Position numbers and translations under genes: made by a program. DNA of 64,000 nt from Rubrobacter indicoceani. Its GTDB lineage: Bacteria; Actinomycetota; Rubrobacteria; Rubrobacterales; Rubrobacteraceae. How positions within the stretch are numbered: the first letter of the stretch is position 1; each line of letters begins with the position of its first letter. Positions 9,616-17,693 of the stretch are shown here, piece by piece. Where the stretch lies: positions 62,001 to 126,000 of the forward strand of contig NZ_CP031116.1 in assembly GCF_003568865.1 (NCBI RefSeq), written 5' to 3'. The notes under the pieces were generated by a model. It had not been told where the DNA came from, made no database searches, and saw only the letters and a program-made list of their open reading frames with translations.

Positions 9616-10506
9616 CTAGCCGTTCAGGAAGCGCTTGCCGAGTTCCTCGACGTCCGCCGGGTCGATGTTCGGGGCGAACATCTCCGGGACTTCGGTGAGG
9701 TCCGGGACCGGGCCGCCCTCGGGGATATCGTTGACGACCTCGCGGGGTTCGCCGGTCTCGGCCTGGCTGCCGTTCCAGATCTCCCCGAGCTGGTTGTAGT
9801 CGTTCGGGCTGAACTTGTAGAGGAAGCGGTGGTAACCCTTGTCCATGAACTTCTTGGCGTGCGGGAAGTCAGCGCTGTTTATGTCCGGCACCGGGAGGAG
9901 CTTGGTCACGTCCACGCCCGAGAGGTCGGAGAGGGCCTTGGCGTAGGCCTCCTGGTGGACGCCACCGCGGACGATGAGGTAGCCGATCATCTCGCGGGCC
10001 GTCTCGTTGTCGGTCATCTCGTAGGTCCGGATCTTACCCATCCGCGCGCCCGATTCTAGAAAGAAGTTGTGGAGCAGGTCGAGCTTGAGGTTGCCGGTGG
10101 AGAAAACGTAGTCGCCGCTCCACGGCGCGCCCCCGGCGTTTGCGGCCATCGTGCCGAGGCCGGTGTTCAGGAAATGGTCCGGGTACGGGCCGCCGAGGCC
10201 CATCCCGAGCGGGTTCACGCCGGAGCCGTCCGAGTTCTCGACCGTCTTGTCGAGCAGGAGGTTCACCGTGTTGGCGACAAGCTCGATGTGGCCCATCTCC
10301 TCGGCGGCGATGTTCGCCACAAGGTCATAGTACGGGCGGATCTTCGACTTGCCCCGGAAGTTGAACGACTGGTAGGTGTAGTTCATGAGCGTGGACATCT
10401 CGCCGAACTTTCCGCCCATCAACTCCTGCACGACCGCCGCCGAGTTCGGGTCGGCCTCGCTCGGGCGGGGCAGATCAACCTGGAGTTTGTCTATCCTTAG
10501 GAACAT
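9616..10506 (-). CDS. manganese catalase (copy 1)
   Basis: The 296-residue protein belongs to the non-haem dimanganese catalase family, which dismutates hydrogen peroxide in the cytoplasm. The ligands are visible at family spacing: E36 (FGEMS), E70 and H73 (AAEEMGHIE), E151 (FFLESGAR) and H184 (RGGVHQEA). Start ATG 10506 follows an AGGAGAA-type ribosome site. A terminator hairpin lies downstream. A second, diverged copy is present at 59805-60695, where the second Glu/His pair has the same 33-residue spacing. Confidence 0.95.
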   Translation of the reverse strand: MFLRIDKLQVDLPRPSEADPNSAAVVQELMGGKFGEMSTLMNYTYQSFNFRGKSKIRPYYDLVANIAAEEMGHIELVANTVNLLLDKTVENSDGSGVNPLGMGLGGPYPDHFLNTGLGTMAANAGGAPWSGDYVFSTGNLKLDLLHNFFLESGARMGKIRTYEMTDNETAREMIGYLIVRGGVHQEAYAKALSDLSGVDVTKLLPVPDINSADFPHAKKFMDKGYHRFLYKFSPNDYNQLGEIWNGSQAETGEPREVVNDIPEGGPVPDLTEVPEMFAPNIDPADVEELGKRFLNG

Positions 10507-10761
10507 CCGTTCTCCTGTTGTTGCTTCCGGTTTACGGGGCAGGATTACCCGCCGGATTTATCCGCTAAACGAGATGCGGATCACACCGCTACGGCCCCCG
10601 GGCCCGGGCGAACATACGGGTTTTGTGCCCCATGACACACCGCGGGGTTCGGCCGGTAAGACCGTTCACGGCGCAGGGGCTCCGGGGTTTAGGAGTTGTC
10701 CCGAGGAGGAAAGCACCTCAGTTAGAACGCTGCAAACGTTAGACCGAAGGAGAAGAGTGTT

Positions 10762-11418
10762 ATGGCTGACAAGATAGAGAGCACGCTGGAGATAAACGCC
10801 CCGGTCTCGGATGTCTACGATTACTGGGCGACGCTCGAGAACCTGCCTTCTTTCATGACAAACGTAGAAGAGGTACGTTCCACGGGCAGCAACGACGCCG
10901 GTGAGCCCATGACCCACTGGTCTGTCAAGGGGCCCTTTGGCAAGAGCATCGAGTTCGACGCCCGAACGACCCGCAACGAGAGCAACGAGGCCATCGCCTG
11001 GAACTCCACCGGCGGCGACCTCGAGACCTCCGGTCAGGTTGTCTTTGAAGAAGTCACGCCCAACCGCACTCGCCTGAAAGTGCAGATGAAGTACTGGGAC
11101 GTACCCGCCGGCAAGCTCGGCGAGGCCGCGTCGAAGATCACGGGCGGCCCGAAGACGATCCTCGAACAGGATCTCCGCAACTTCAAGGACATCATGGAGG
11201 GTACGGCGACCGCCGAAGAGGTGCAGCAGCGCAAGTCCGCGGCACCGCTCCACACGGCGGGCGTCGTCGGTTTCCTGACGAGCGGTGTCGGCCTCGCAAC
11301 GGTCGGCGGCGGTCTTCTTCTCTGGCTGCTCCTTCGCGGAGGCGGCGGCAAAGGCGGCGACGACGTGCGGAAGATCACCGGCTCCAAGCGCGGCATCCGG
11401 TTCACGATAGAACTCTAG
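10762..11418 (+). CDS. SRPBCC (START-like) family protein with C-terminal membrane segment
   Basis: The 218-residue product begins with a polyketide-cyclase/dehydrase-like SRPBCC fold (DKIESTLEINAPVSDVYDYWATLENLPSFM) covering about residues 1-150. A hydrophobic segment follows near 175-195 (VGFLTSGVGLATVGGGLLLWLLL), and the tail is basic. The fold usually binds a hydrophobic ligand; here the domain seems tethered to the membrane. ATG 10762 has a GAAGGAGA site upstream. It lies 46 bases before a VOC protein gene and opens the block of stress-type genes. Confidence 0.85.
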   Translation: MADKIESTLEINAPVSDVYDYWATLENLPSFMTNVEEVRSTGSNDAGEPMTHWSVKGPFGKSIEFDARTTRNESNEAIAWNSTGGDLETSGQVVFEEVTPNRTRLKVQMKYWDVPAGKLGEAASKITGGPKTILEQDLRNFKDIMEGTATAEEVQQRKSAAPLHTAGVVGFLTSGVGLATVGGGLLLWLLLRGGGGKGGDDVRKITGSKRGIRFTIEL

Positions 11419-11463
11419 CGAGACCGCGTCGTCAGCTTTACGACCACCAACGGGAGGTAACAG

Positions 11464-11817
11464 ATGATCAACTCCGTAGCCAACGTCTGGGTGCCGGTCG
11501 AGGATACAGACCGCGCCCTTGACTTCTACACGAACGTACTCGGTTTCAAGGTGCTGAAGCAGGACGGCGCGTGGGCCGAGGTGGACGCCGGCGGCCTGAA
11601 CCTCGGGCTCAACGGGCGGGAGTCCGGCGGGGCCGGGGTCTCGGGCGGACCGGTCGTGACCTTCCAGCCCGAGGGCGGCATCGAGTCGGCCAAGAGCGAG
11701 CTCGAATCGAAGGGCGTGACCTTCGCCGCCGATATCTCCGAGCACGAGTGGGGCAACATCGCCACCTTCCAAGACTCCGAGGGCAACGACCTGCAGCTTT
11801 ACGAGCCGCCCGCCTAG
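11464..11817 (+). CDS. VOC family (glyoxalase/bleomycin-resistance-like) protein
   Basis: The 117-residue single-domain vicinal-oxygen-chelate protein has the typical opening (VWVPVEDTDRALDFYTNVLGFKVL) and closing (IATFQDSEGNDLQLYEPP) strands. The final strand supplies a candidate metal-ligand glutamate. Such proteins range from isomerases to binding proteins, so the reaction is unknown. GGGAGG sits seven bases before ATG 11464. It follows the SRPBCC gene by 46 bases and is followed by a terminator-like hairpin. Confidence 0.85.
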   Translation: MINSVANVWVPVEDTDRALDFYTNVLGFKVLKQDGAWAEVDAGGLNLGLNGRESGGAGVSGGPVVTFQPEGGIESAKSELESKGVTFAADISEHEWGNIATFQDSEGNDLQLYEPPA

Positions 11818-11870
11818 CGCGGACCGCCGTAAGGACGCCGCGACGCGCGTCCTCAGATCGTTACACGGAT

Positions 11871-11916
11871 CGCCCGGATAGAGCGCGTCTGCGCGTTCCG
11901 TCCGGGCGGTTTCGTT
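11871..11916 (+). terminator. probable terminator after VOC gene
   Basis: CGCCCGGA (11871-11878) pairs with TCCGGGCG (11901-11908), and the stem is followed by the T-rich run GTTTCGTTGTTT. The loop of about 22 bases can form further GC pairs. It fits as the end of the SRPBCC-VOC unit. Confidence 0.55.
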
Positions 11917-12009
11917 GTTTGCGGAAGTTTCGGGTACGGGCAAAAAGAGCATCTTTGCATTTACTGGAGATACGGTCAAAGCCCGCATCTCCATAAAGCC
12001 GGAAGCGAG

Positions 12010-12723
12010 GTGAGTAAAGATGGTCGGTGCGGCGTGGAAATAGACGAAGGCCTGAAGACCCTGTCCTTTGTGGACATCTTCGAGCCGCTCACGGAAGAGG
12101 AACTCTCGCGCATAGACTGGGAGAGGATCAGCACCGACGTCAAGGCCGGCGAGACGTTTTTTACGCCGCTTGATCAGTGCGAGACGCTGTTCGTGCTTTT
12201 GACGGGGCGCGTCAGGGTCTTCCGGCGCGGGGTGAACGGTCGGGAGTTTACGCTCAACGTCTTCGGGGAGGGGACGGTCTTCGGGGAGATGGCCCTGACC
12301 GCCCAGAGCCTTCGCAACACCTATGCTCAGGCCGTGACCGACTCAAAGGTGGCGGCGATGTGCCGGGCCGACGTGGAGCGTCTGATGCTCGAAAAACCCC
12401 GCGTCGCGCTGCAGATGGTCTACCTGCTCTCCGACCGGCTCTTTGCCTACGAAAACCGGCTGGAAGACCTCGGGGTAAAGGAGGTTCCGGCGAGGCTCGC
12501 GGGGATGCTGCTGCTCCTTATAGAGACCGACGGCGTCCGGGAGAGTGATGGATACCGCCTCTCGGGCAAGTATACTCACCACCAGCTGGGGACCATGATC
12601 GGAGCAAACCGCGAAGCCGTAACGCGAGCCTTCAAAATGCTCAGAGAGACCGGAGCCGTGCAGATAGAACGAAGAAGCATAAAGGCCCGAAACCTCGACC
12701 TTCTTCGGGAGCTTGCCTCGTGA
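12010..12723 (+). CDS. Crp/Fnr family transcriptional regulator
   Basis: The 237-residue protein has an N-terminal cyclic-nucleotide-binding-like beta roll (about residues 20-130; ETLFVLLTGRVRVFRR, FGEGTVFGEMALT). A dimer helix and a C-terminal winged helix follow (GKYTHHQLGTMIGANREAVTRAFKMLRETGAV). The cAMP-contact residues of E. coli Crp are only partly recognisable and there is no Fnr-type N-terminal cysteine cluster, so the ligand is unknown. GTG 12010 overlaps a GAGGTG site. The unknown gene at 12720 overlaps its stop codon, so the two are translationally coupled. Confidence 0.88.
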   Translation: MSKDGRCGVEIDEGLKTLSFVDIFEPLTEEELSRIDWERISTDVKAGETFFTPLDQCETLFVLLTGRVRVFRRGVNGREFTLNVFGEGTVFGEMALTAQSLRNTYAQAVTDSKVAAMCRADVERLMLEKPRVALQMVYLLSDRLFAYENRLEDLGVKEVPARLAGMLLLLIETDGVRESDGYRLSGKYTHHQLGTMIGANREAVTRAFKMLRETGAVQIERRSIKARNLDLLRELAS

Positions 12724-13268
12724 GCGACCGGGGACGGGACCGGACCCTTATCCGGAACTTCCAGCGCGAGATCGAACGTCAGTGCCGCTTCGCCATGCTC
12801 TCTCTTCAGGACATCGAGCAGTCCCGGGAGGAGGGCGACGGCCTGTTCTTCTGGTACTCCGTCGAGAGCCTGCTGGTCGCGGTCGGGAGGATCACCCGCA
12901 TCCTCTGGCCCGAAGAAGAATCACGCTTCCCCGAGATGCGCAGGGAGCTCCGGGACACCCTCGGCCTCTCCGACGAATCACCGTTCTTGCCGCTCGGCAT
13001 CGTCGAGAAGTTCGAGAACTTCGACCGGGTGCTTGAGGACTGGTATGCCACCTCCGAGTCCCGGCGGTTCTTCGACCTCTACACCGAACCCCTCGACGTG
13101 CTCGCCGATACCACCACCAGCGACCGCTTCCGGGGCTACGATACGGAAAAGGATTCCATCCTCTTCAACGGCGTGAGTTACCCCACAGCCCCGGTCTCCA
13201 GGATCGTCGAGGACCTCGCCGCCCGCGCCGCCCGCGAACTCGCCAAGCCCCGCTTCGATACCGAGTAG
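12720..13268 (+). CDS. hypothetical protein coupled to the Crp/Fnr regulator
   Basis: The 182-residue soluble protein has no recognised domain. It is acidic, with an amphipathic N-terminal half (IRNFQREIERQCRFAMLSLQDIEQSREEGDG ends near residue 40) and a FFWYSVESLLVAVGRITRILWP segment that looks like a buried helix rather than a membrane span. GTG 12720 overlaps the preceding TGA in a GTGA arrangement. The tight linkage suggests it acts with the regulator or under the same control. No function is assigned. Confidence 0.7.
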   Translation: MSDRGRDRTLIRNFQREIERQCRFAMLSLQDIEQSREEGDGLFFWYSVESLLVAVGRITRILWPEEESRFPEMRRELRDTLGLSDESPFLPLGIVEKFENFDRVLEDWYATSESRRFFDLYTEPLDVLADTTTSDRFRGYDTEKDSILFNGVSYPTAPVSRIVEDLAARAARELAKPRFDTE

Positions 13269-13475
13269 CCGACACCGGCAAAGACAACCCCGCGACCCCG
13301 GTCCTCGAAACCATGACCTGCACGGCTTGCGGTATCCCAGCGTACATACTTCTATGCAAATAGCCCCACAGACGGCAAATATGTGCCTCAAAGCACCCGA
13401 AACGCTTTTGACCCGCATGGTCCGGGGGCAAGGCTGTTTCTGACGTAGCAAGCACACTTTAAAGGAGCACAAAGA

Positions 13476-14507
13476 ATGGCATCGCAGGAAAGCAGAAGCG
13501 ACGGTTTCACGGCGATCGAGGACCAGTACAGCGGTTACACGGTCTACGACCAGCAGTACGACAAGATAGGCAAGGTAGACGACCTTTTCGTAGACGAGAG
13601 CGACACCCCCGAGTACCTGGGTGTCAAGATGGGCTTTCTAGGGACGCGCTCGACGCTGATCCCGTTTGAGATGGTTCGTGTCAACGACGAGCGCGGCGTT
13701 ATCGAGGTCGCCTCGGACAAGGAGACCGTCAAGAACGGCCCGAGCTTCGACGACGATCGGGAGATCACCCCGGACTTCGAGCGCGAGGTTCACGCCTATT
13801 ACGGCCTCGACTACGCGGACGGTGAGCGCGGCGGCTACGGCGACTACAACGACCGCTACGCAGACGGGCAGGGCGACGGCAACGTGGACCTCCAGCCCGG
13901 TGAGCGGCAGGGGAGCGACTCGAGTGGCCTCGCCACCGGGGCGACCGCCGGGTACGTAGGCGGAAGCGATCAGGACCGCGACCAGGACGAGACCGGGAAC
14001 GTCGGGCCGGGGATGACCGAGGGGGACGTCGAAGGCGGCACATTCCGGGGCCACTCCGAGGACAACGAGGGCGTCCGGCAGCAGGGCGGCAGCGACCTCG
14101 AAGACAAGGACGAGCTTCGGGTGCAGCGTTCGGAGGAAGAGCTTCGGGCCGGGACCCGCGAGCGCGAGGCCGGGGCGATGCGCGTCAGGAAGCGCGTCAG
14201 GACCGACCGGGAGCGCATCGAGGTTCCGACGAAGCGCGAGGAAGTGAGCGTCGAGCGCGTCCCCGTCAACGAGGAAGCTTCGGGGGCCGAAATCGGCGAT
14301 GACGAGGTCGTCGTCCCGGTTACCGAGGAAGAGGTCGTCGTTGACAAGCGGGCGGTCGTGAAGGAAGAGATCCGCCTGAAGAAAGACGTCGTCGAGGACA
14401 CCCAGACCGTCGAGGAAGACGTCCGCAGGGAAGAAGTGGACATCGAGGACGGCACCGAGCACGGACACGGCCTCGACGAGAAAAACGACAACAGCCGGGG
14501 CGTCTAG
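13476..14507 (+). CDS. PRC-barrel and DUF2382 (YsnF/AvaK-type) stress protein
   Basis: The 343-residue protein has an N-terminal PRC-barrel (about residues 10-85; YSGYTVYDQQYDKIGKVDDLFVDE ends near 41). A low-complexity Gly/Asp/Gln linker follows (about 110-205), then a C-terminal charged DUF2382 domain (about 215-325), with the repeating pattern of Lys/Arg/Glu and Val seen in that family. DUF2382 proteins are associated with general stress. No membrane segment or signal is visible. TAAAGGAG stands 10 bases before ATG 13476. Confidence 0.85.
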   Translation: MASQESRSDGFTAIEDQYSGYTVYDQQYDKIGKVDDLFVDESDTPEYLGVKMGFLGTRSTLIPFEMVRVNDERGVIEVASDKETVKNGPSFDDDREITPDFEREVHAYYGLDYADGERGGYGDYNDRYADGQGDGNVDLQPGERQGSDSSGLATGATAGYVGGSDQDRDQDETGNVGPGMTEGDVEGGTFRGHSEDNEGVRQQGGSDLEDKDELRVQRSEEELRAGTREREAGAMRVRKRVRTDRERIEVPTKREEVSVERVPVNEEASGAEIGDDEVVVPVTEEEVVVDKRAVVKEEIRLKKDVVEDTQTVEEDVRREEVDIEDGTEHGHGLDEKNDNSRGV

Positions 14508-14540
14508 GCCGGAACGGCTCTTTGAAAGAGCAGTTGTTCG

Positions 14541-14578
14541 CGGGCGTTGGGTTGCGGAGGTTCGCAGCCCGACGCCCG
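14541..14578. other. strong hairpin after the DUF2382 gene
   Basis: Sixteen bases at 14541-14556 pair with 14563-14578 around the six-base loop GAGGTT, with only two G-U-type mismatches. No T run follows, so it may be a Rho-assisted terminator or an RNA-stabilising structure rather than a standard terminator. Confidence 0.5.
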
Positions 14579-14672
14579 TCCGCACCGGGGACGGACGGTT
14601 GGACCCCGGCGGTGGGACACGGCGAAACAGGCCCGGAACAGCGAGGCACCCGGGGGCGAGTTCTCCGGTCCC

Positions 14673-14700
14673 AAATAGGTCGCAAGAAATAGGTCGCAAG
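14673..14700. repeat. 14-bp tandem direct repeat
   Basis: AAATAGGTCGCAAG occurs twice without interruption at 14673-14686 and 14687-14700, about 90 bases upstream of the next gene. It could be a protein-binding site pair or slippage product. Confidence 0.7.
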
Positions 14701-14788
14701 CTCTCTTAAAGGCCGGACAAGACAGATCGGACGGGGAGGTTTTTACAACCCGCCCGGAGACCTCTAAAAAAACGGAAAGGTAAGGAAA

Positions 14789-15475
14789 TTGGGTACCAGA
14801 AGAAGCAGCGGTAACGAAGACGCCGACAAGCTCTCAAGGGAAGACGGGGGGAATTCGACGCGCTCGGACAACAGGACCGGCGGCGCGGACAACTCGGAAC
14901 GGGCGCGAGGCCCGTTGACCAACCGCTACGAAGAACGTTCGGACGATCGAAGCGGTTCGCGGCGAAGCGGCTCGGAGGAGCGCGGCACAAGCTGGGCGAG
15001 CGTCATACTCGGCTGGCTTACGGCTCTTGGTGCGGGTCTGATCCTGACCGGAATAGTCAGCGGCATCGTCGGGGGCATCCTCGCGGCCGTCGGGGTCGGT
15101 GCGGGGACGGCCGCCCTTATAGGTCTTCTCGTAACGCTCTTCCTCGCGTTTCTTATCGGTGGTTACGCAGCCGGGAGGATGGCGAGCCGTTCGGGGGTCA
15201 AGCACGGTCTGCTCGTGCCGCTTCTGTCGTTTCTCATCATTATCCTGCTGGCCATAGTCGGGGCAATCCTCGGGGCAAGCTTCCTTGACCAGCTCTCGGG
15301 AATAGCTCTGCCGCAGGTTCCGCAGGGCGCGGGGCAGCAGGCGCAGCAGGCGCTTCCGCAGCAGGGCCTCGACACCATCCTGACCGTCAGCGGCATCCTC
15401 GCCCTTCTCGTGCCGTTTCTCGGTGGCGCGCTCGGCGGCGCGTGGGGCGCAGCGCGGGGCAAGAACCGCCCGTAA
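14789..15475 (+). CDS. hypothetical membrane protein with hydrophilic N-terminal domain
   Basis: The 228-residue protein starts with about 68 Ser/Arg/Asp/Gly-rich residues likely to be disordered. Four hydrophobic segments follow: about 70-100, 108-132, 140-170, and 198-220. Glycine zipper-like patterns (GIVSGIVGGILAAVGVG; GGALGGAWGAARG) are prominent. It resembles the small multi-span proteins found beside stress genes in Rubrobacter-type genomes, but no function is known. TTG 14789 is preceded by AAAGGTAAGGA. A strong terminator follows directly. Confidence 0.75.
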   Translation: MGTRRSSGNEDADKLSREDGGNSTRSDNRTGGADNSERARGPLTNRYEERSDDRSGSRRSGSEERGTSWASVILGWLTALGAGLILTGIVSGIVGGILAAVGVGAGTAALIGLLVTLFLAFLIGGYAAGRMASRSGVKHGLLVPLLSFLIIILLAIVGAILGASFLDQLSGIALPQVPQGAGQQAQQALPQQGLDTILTVSGILALLVPFLGGALGGAWGAARGKNRP

Positions 15476-15494
15476 GGAAACACTCGTAAGGAAG

Positions 15495-15526
15495 GCCCGG
15501 CGCTCTGGCAGAGCGCCGGGCTTTTC
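15495..15526 (+). terminator. factor-independent terminator
   Basis: A perfect 11-bp stem, GCCCGGCGCTC (15495-15505) with GAGCGCCGGGC (15511-15521), closes the loop TGGCA and is followed by TTTT. It lies 20 bases after the membrane protein stop. Confidence 0.9.
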
Positions 15527-15591
15527 AGCATTAAATCAACGTCATAAAACAAAGAAACAACAAAACAAAGAACCAGGAAAGCAGGTAACAG

Positions 15592-16359
15592 ATGCAGGCT
15601 GTAACACGATCACTAACGGATGGTCTCAGTTCCCTTCTAGGCTTCCTGCCGACGCTTATCGGCGCGGTGCTTATCCTTATCATCGGCTTCATCATCGCAA
15701 AGGTCCTTCAGGGCCTCGTGACCAGAGTTCTGGATAGCATGGGCTTTCAGGGCTGGATGGAGAAGGGCGGCATAAAGCAGTTCTTTGACCGCAGCCAGAC
15801 AAATCAGACGCCGCTCTCCATCATCGGGAAGCTTGTCTTCTGGCTTATCTTCTTTATCGCCATCACGATGGCCGTTGACACTTTGGGCATCACCGCGATC
15901 TCGGACGTGCTGGCGCAGTTTATCGCCTACATACCGCAGATCATCGCCGCCATCCTCATACTGGTCCTCGCTACGCTTCTTGCGAACTTCGTGGCGGGGA
16001 TAGTGCGGGGCGCGACGGGTTCGAACGTCATGGGCAGCGTGGCCCAGTACGGCATCATCGTTTTTGCGGCGTTTGCGGCCCTGACGCAGCTCGGCATCGC
16101 GCCGGAGCTTATAGCCCCGACGTTCCTGATCCTCCTCGGCGGCGTCGCCCTTGCGGCGGCCATCGCCTTCGGACTGGGGGCGCAGGGTACGGCCCAGCGG
16201 CTCGTCGAGCAGGGCTACCAGAAGGGTGGCGAGGCCAAGCAGCAGGTAGAGCGGCAGCAGGCGCAGCAGCAGAGCCAGCCCTCCGGTTCCTCGAGCTCCT
16301 CGCGTGGCGGCCAGCAGCCCGAGCGCGGCGACGACCCGCAGCCCCGCAGGCGCCGGTAG
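15592..16359 (+). CDS. mechanosensitive-channel-type conserved TM helix protein
   Basis: The 255-residue integral membrane protein has the repeated TM-helix pattern of MscS-related CmpX-type proteins (FLPTLIGAVLILIIGFIIAKVLQGLVTRVL, YIPQIIAAILILVLATLLANFVAGIVRGA). A long hydrophobic region follows at about 155-195 and then a Gln/Ser-rich basic cytoplasmic tail. It lacks the full MscS beta domain, so gating as a channel is not proven. The GCAGGTAACAG sequence precedes ATG 15592. It stands alone after a terminator and 50 bases before the surface protein gene. Confidence 0.82.
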   Translation: MQAVTRSLTDGLSSLLGFLPTLIGAVLILIIGFIIAKVLQGLVTRVLDSMGFQGWMEKGGIKQFFDRSQTNQTPLSIIGKLVFWLIFFIAITMAVDTLGITAISDVLAQFIAYIPQIIAAILILVLATLLANFVAGIVRGATGSNVMGSVAQYGIIVFAAFAALTQLGIAPELIAPTFLILLGGVALAAAIAFGLGAQGTAQRLVEQGYQKGGEAKQQVERQQAQQQSQPSGSSSSSRGGQQPERGDDPQPRRRR

Positions 16360-16409
16360 AGACCAGGGAACACCGGACGCGGCGAAAGCCCCGAGAAGAA
16401 AGGAAAGAC

Positions 16410-17306
16410 GTGACAGACAGAGACCCGGGAAACGCCTCAAACGAGCAGGCCCCGCCCGTCAACGAAAACGGCGGTGGTGGAGGGGGCTCCAGATTCGGGC
16501 GGCTGGCGATAATCATCGTCGCCCTGATCCTCCTTCTTCTCGCCGTGCCGTTCGCCTGCCAGGCGATTCGCGGCGGCGGTGGTGGGGATACGGGCGGCGC
16601 CGATAACGGCTCGCCCGGCCAGGGTGAGTCCTCAAACGGTGCAGCCTCCGGCGACGGTTCTTCCGGCTCCTCGGGTGGCGGCTCGTCTGAGAGCACGATG
16701 TCCGGTACGACGATGATGGCTGACTCTTCCGAAGAGACCACCGCTCTCTCCGAAGCCGCCGAAACCGGATCGGGTGCGGTAAGCGCGGACCTCGCGCAGG
16801 TACCGGACATCGAGGGCGAAGCCACGGACGGCACGACCGTTACCGTGCCCTCGGTCGCCCTCTCCGGCGGCGAGGGCTGGCTTGCGGTGCGCGAAGACGA
16901 TGACGGCGAACCGGGAGAGGTGATCGGTTTCGCCCCGCTCTCTTCGGGCGAGAACGAAGATGTGAACGTCTCGCTCGACAGCCCGGTGAGCGGCTCCGGC
17001 GAACTGTACGTCTCCGTACACAGAGACGACCCGGCGGACGGCGCGTTCTCCTTCCCCGAGGGCGACCCGACCGTAGAGACCGAAGCCGGTGAAACCGCCG
17101 TCGCCCCCGTCTCCTACAGCCTCGGCGGCCCTGAACAGGCGGCCTCCCCGACGGAGACGACCTCCGGCAGCGGCCCGGAAACCGCACTCCCCGATACCGG
17201 CGGGCCCGGAGAAAACCCCGGCGCGGCCTACCTTGCCCCGGCCCTCGGAGCGGCCCTGCTGGCCCTGGGCCTGACGCTTCGCAGCGCGCTTCGCAGACGC
17301 CGGTAA
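16410..17306 (+). CDS. surface protein with DUF7282-like domain and LPDTG sorting signal
   Basis: The 298-residue protein has an N-terminal membrane segment (about 30-53, LAIIIVALILLLLAVPFACQ), a Gly/Ser/Thr-rich linker, and a beta-rich domain. That domain (about 145-225; VTVPSVALSGGEGWLAV, GEPGEVIGFAPL, ELYVSVHRDD) resembles DUF7282. The C terminus carries LPDTGG at 260-265, a hydrophobic stretch and RRRR, a complete sortase-type signal. It should be exported and linked to the cell wall. No sortase gene is in the window. GTG 16410 has GAAAGGAAAG upstream. Confidence 0.8.
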   Translation: MTDRDPGNASNEQAPPVNENGGGGGGSRFGRLAIIIVALILLLLAVPFACQAIRGGGGGDTGGADNGSPGQGESSNGAASGDGSSGSSGGGSSESTMSGTTMMADSSEETTALSEAAETGSGAVSADLAQVPDIEGEATDGTTVTVPSVALSGGEGWLAVREDDDGEPGEVIGFAPLSSGENEDVNVSLDSPVSGSGELYVSVHRDDPADGAFSFPEGDPTVETEAGETAVAPVSYSLGGPEQAASPTETTSGSGPETALPDTGGPGENPGAAYLAPALGAALLALGLTLRSALRRRR

Positions 17307-17418
17307 GAGCAGACACACATCTACTCGAACAGGTGTTTTCTGGTTTATAGATCGGGTAAGTGTAGAGAGACGTAAAAGCGGTAATCCCTGTTGTACGGGG
17401 ACTGGAAAGGAGACAAGC

Positions 17419-17679
17419 ATGGCGAGCAGCGGTGCTTCTGACGGGCGGATCAAGATCCGCAAGGTAACGGACATCCACTCAAACTGGAGCGATCAGGGCG
17501 AGCTCACGGACGGGAAGTTCTCGTTCCAGCTTATCCTTGACAACGGGGCTGAAGAGGCGGTAATCATGCCGACCAACGAGGACTCGGACGTTCTCATGGA
17601 CCTCTTCGAGCTCTCCGGTGACATCTACTTCGACACCGAGCGCAAGAACGTTATCTTCAACAGCCTGAAAATCGGCTAG
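17419..17679 (+). CDS. small conserved hypothetical protein (tandem paralogue A)
   Basis: The 86-residue acidic protein begins GRIKIRKVTDIHSNWSDQGE after a short Ser/Gly leader and continues KFSFQLILDNGAEEAVIMPT. A predicted beta-rich single domain ends in IYFDTERKNVIFNSLKIG. It has no signal peptide or membrane segment. AAAGGAG lies nine bases before ATG 17419. It is followed 14 bases later by a clear paralogue, so the two are co-transcribed products of a duplication. No function is recognised. Confidence 0.75.
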   Translation: MASSGASDGRIKIRKVTDIHSNWSDQGELTDGKFSFQLILDNGAEEAVIMPTNEDSDVLMDLFELSGDIYFDTERKNVIFNSLKIG

Positions 17680-17693
17680 GAAGCGAGAAGAAA

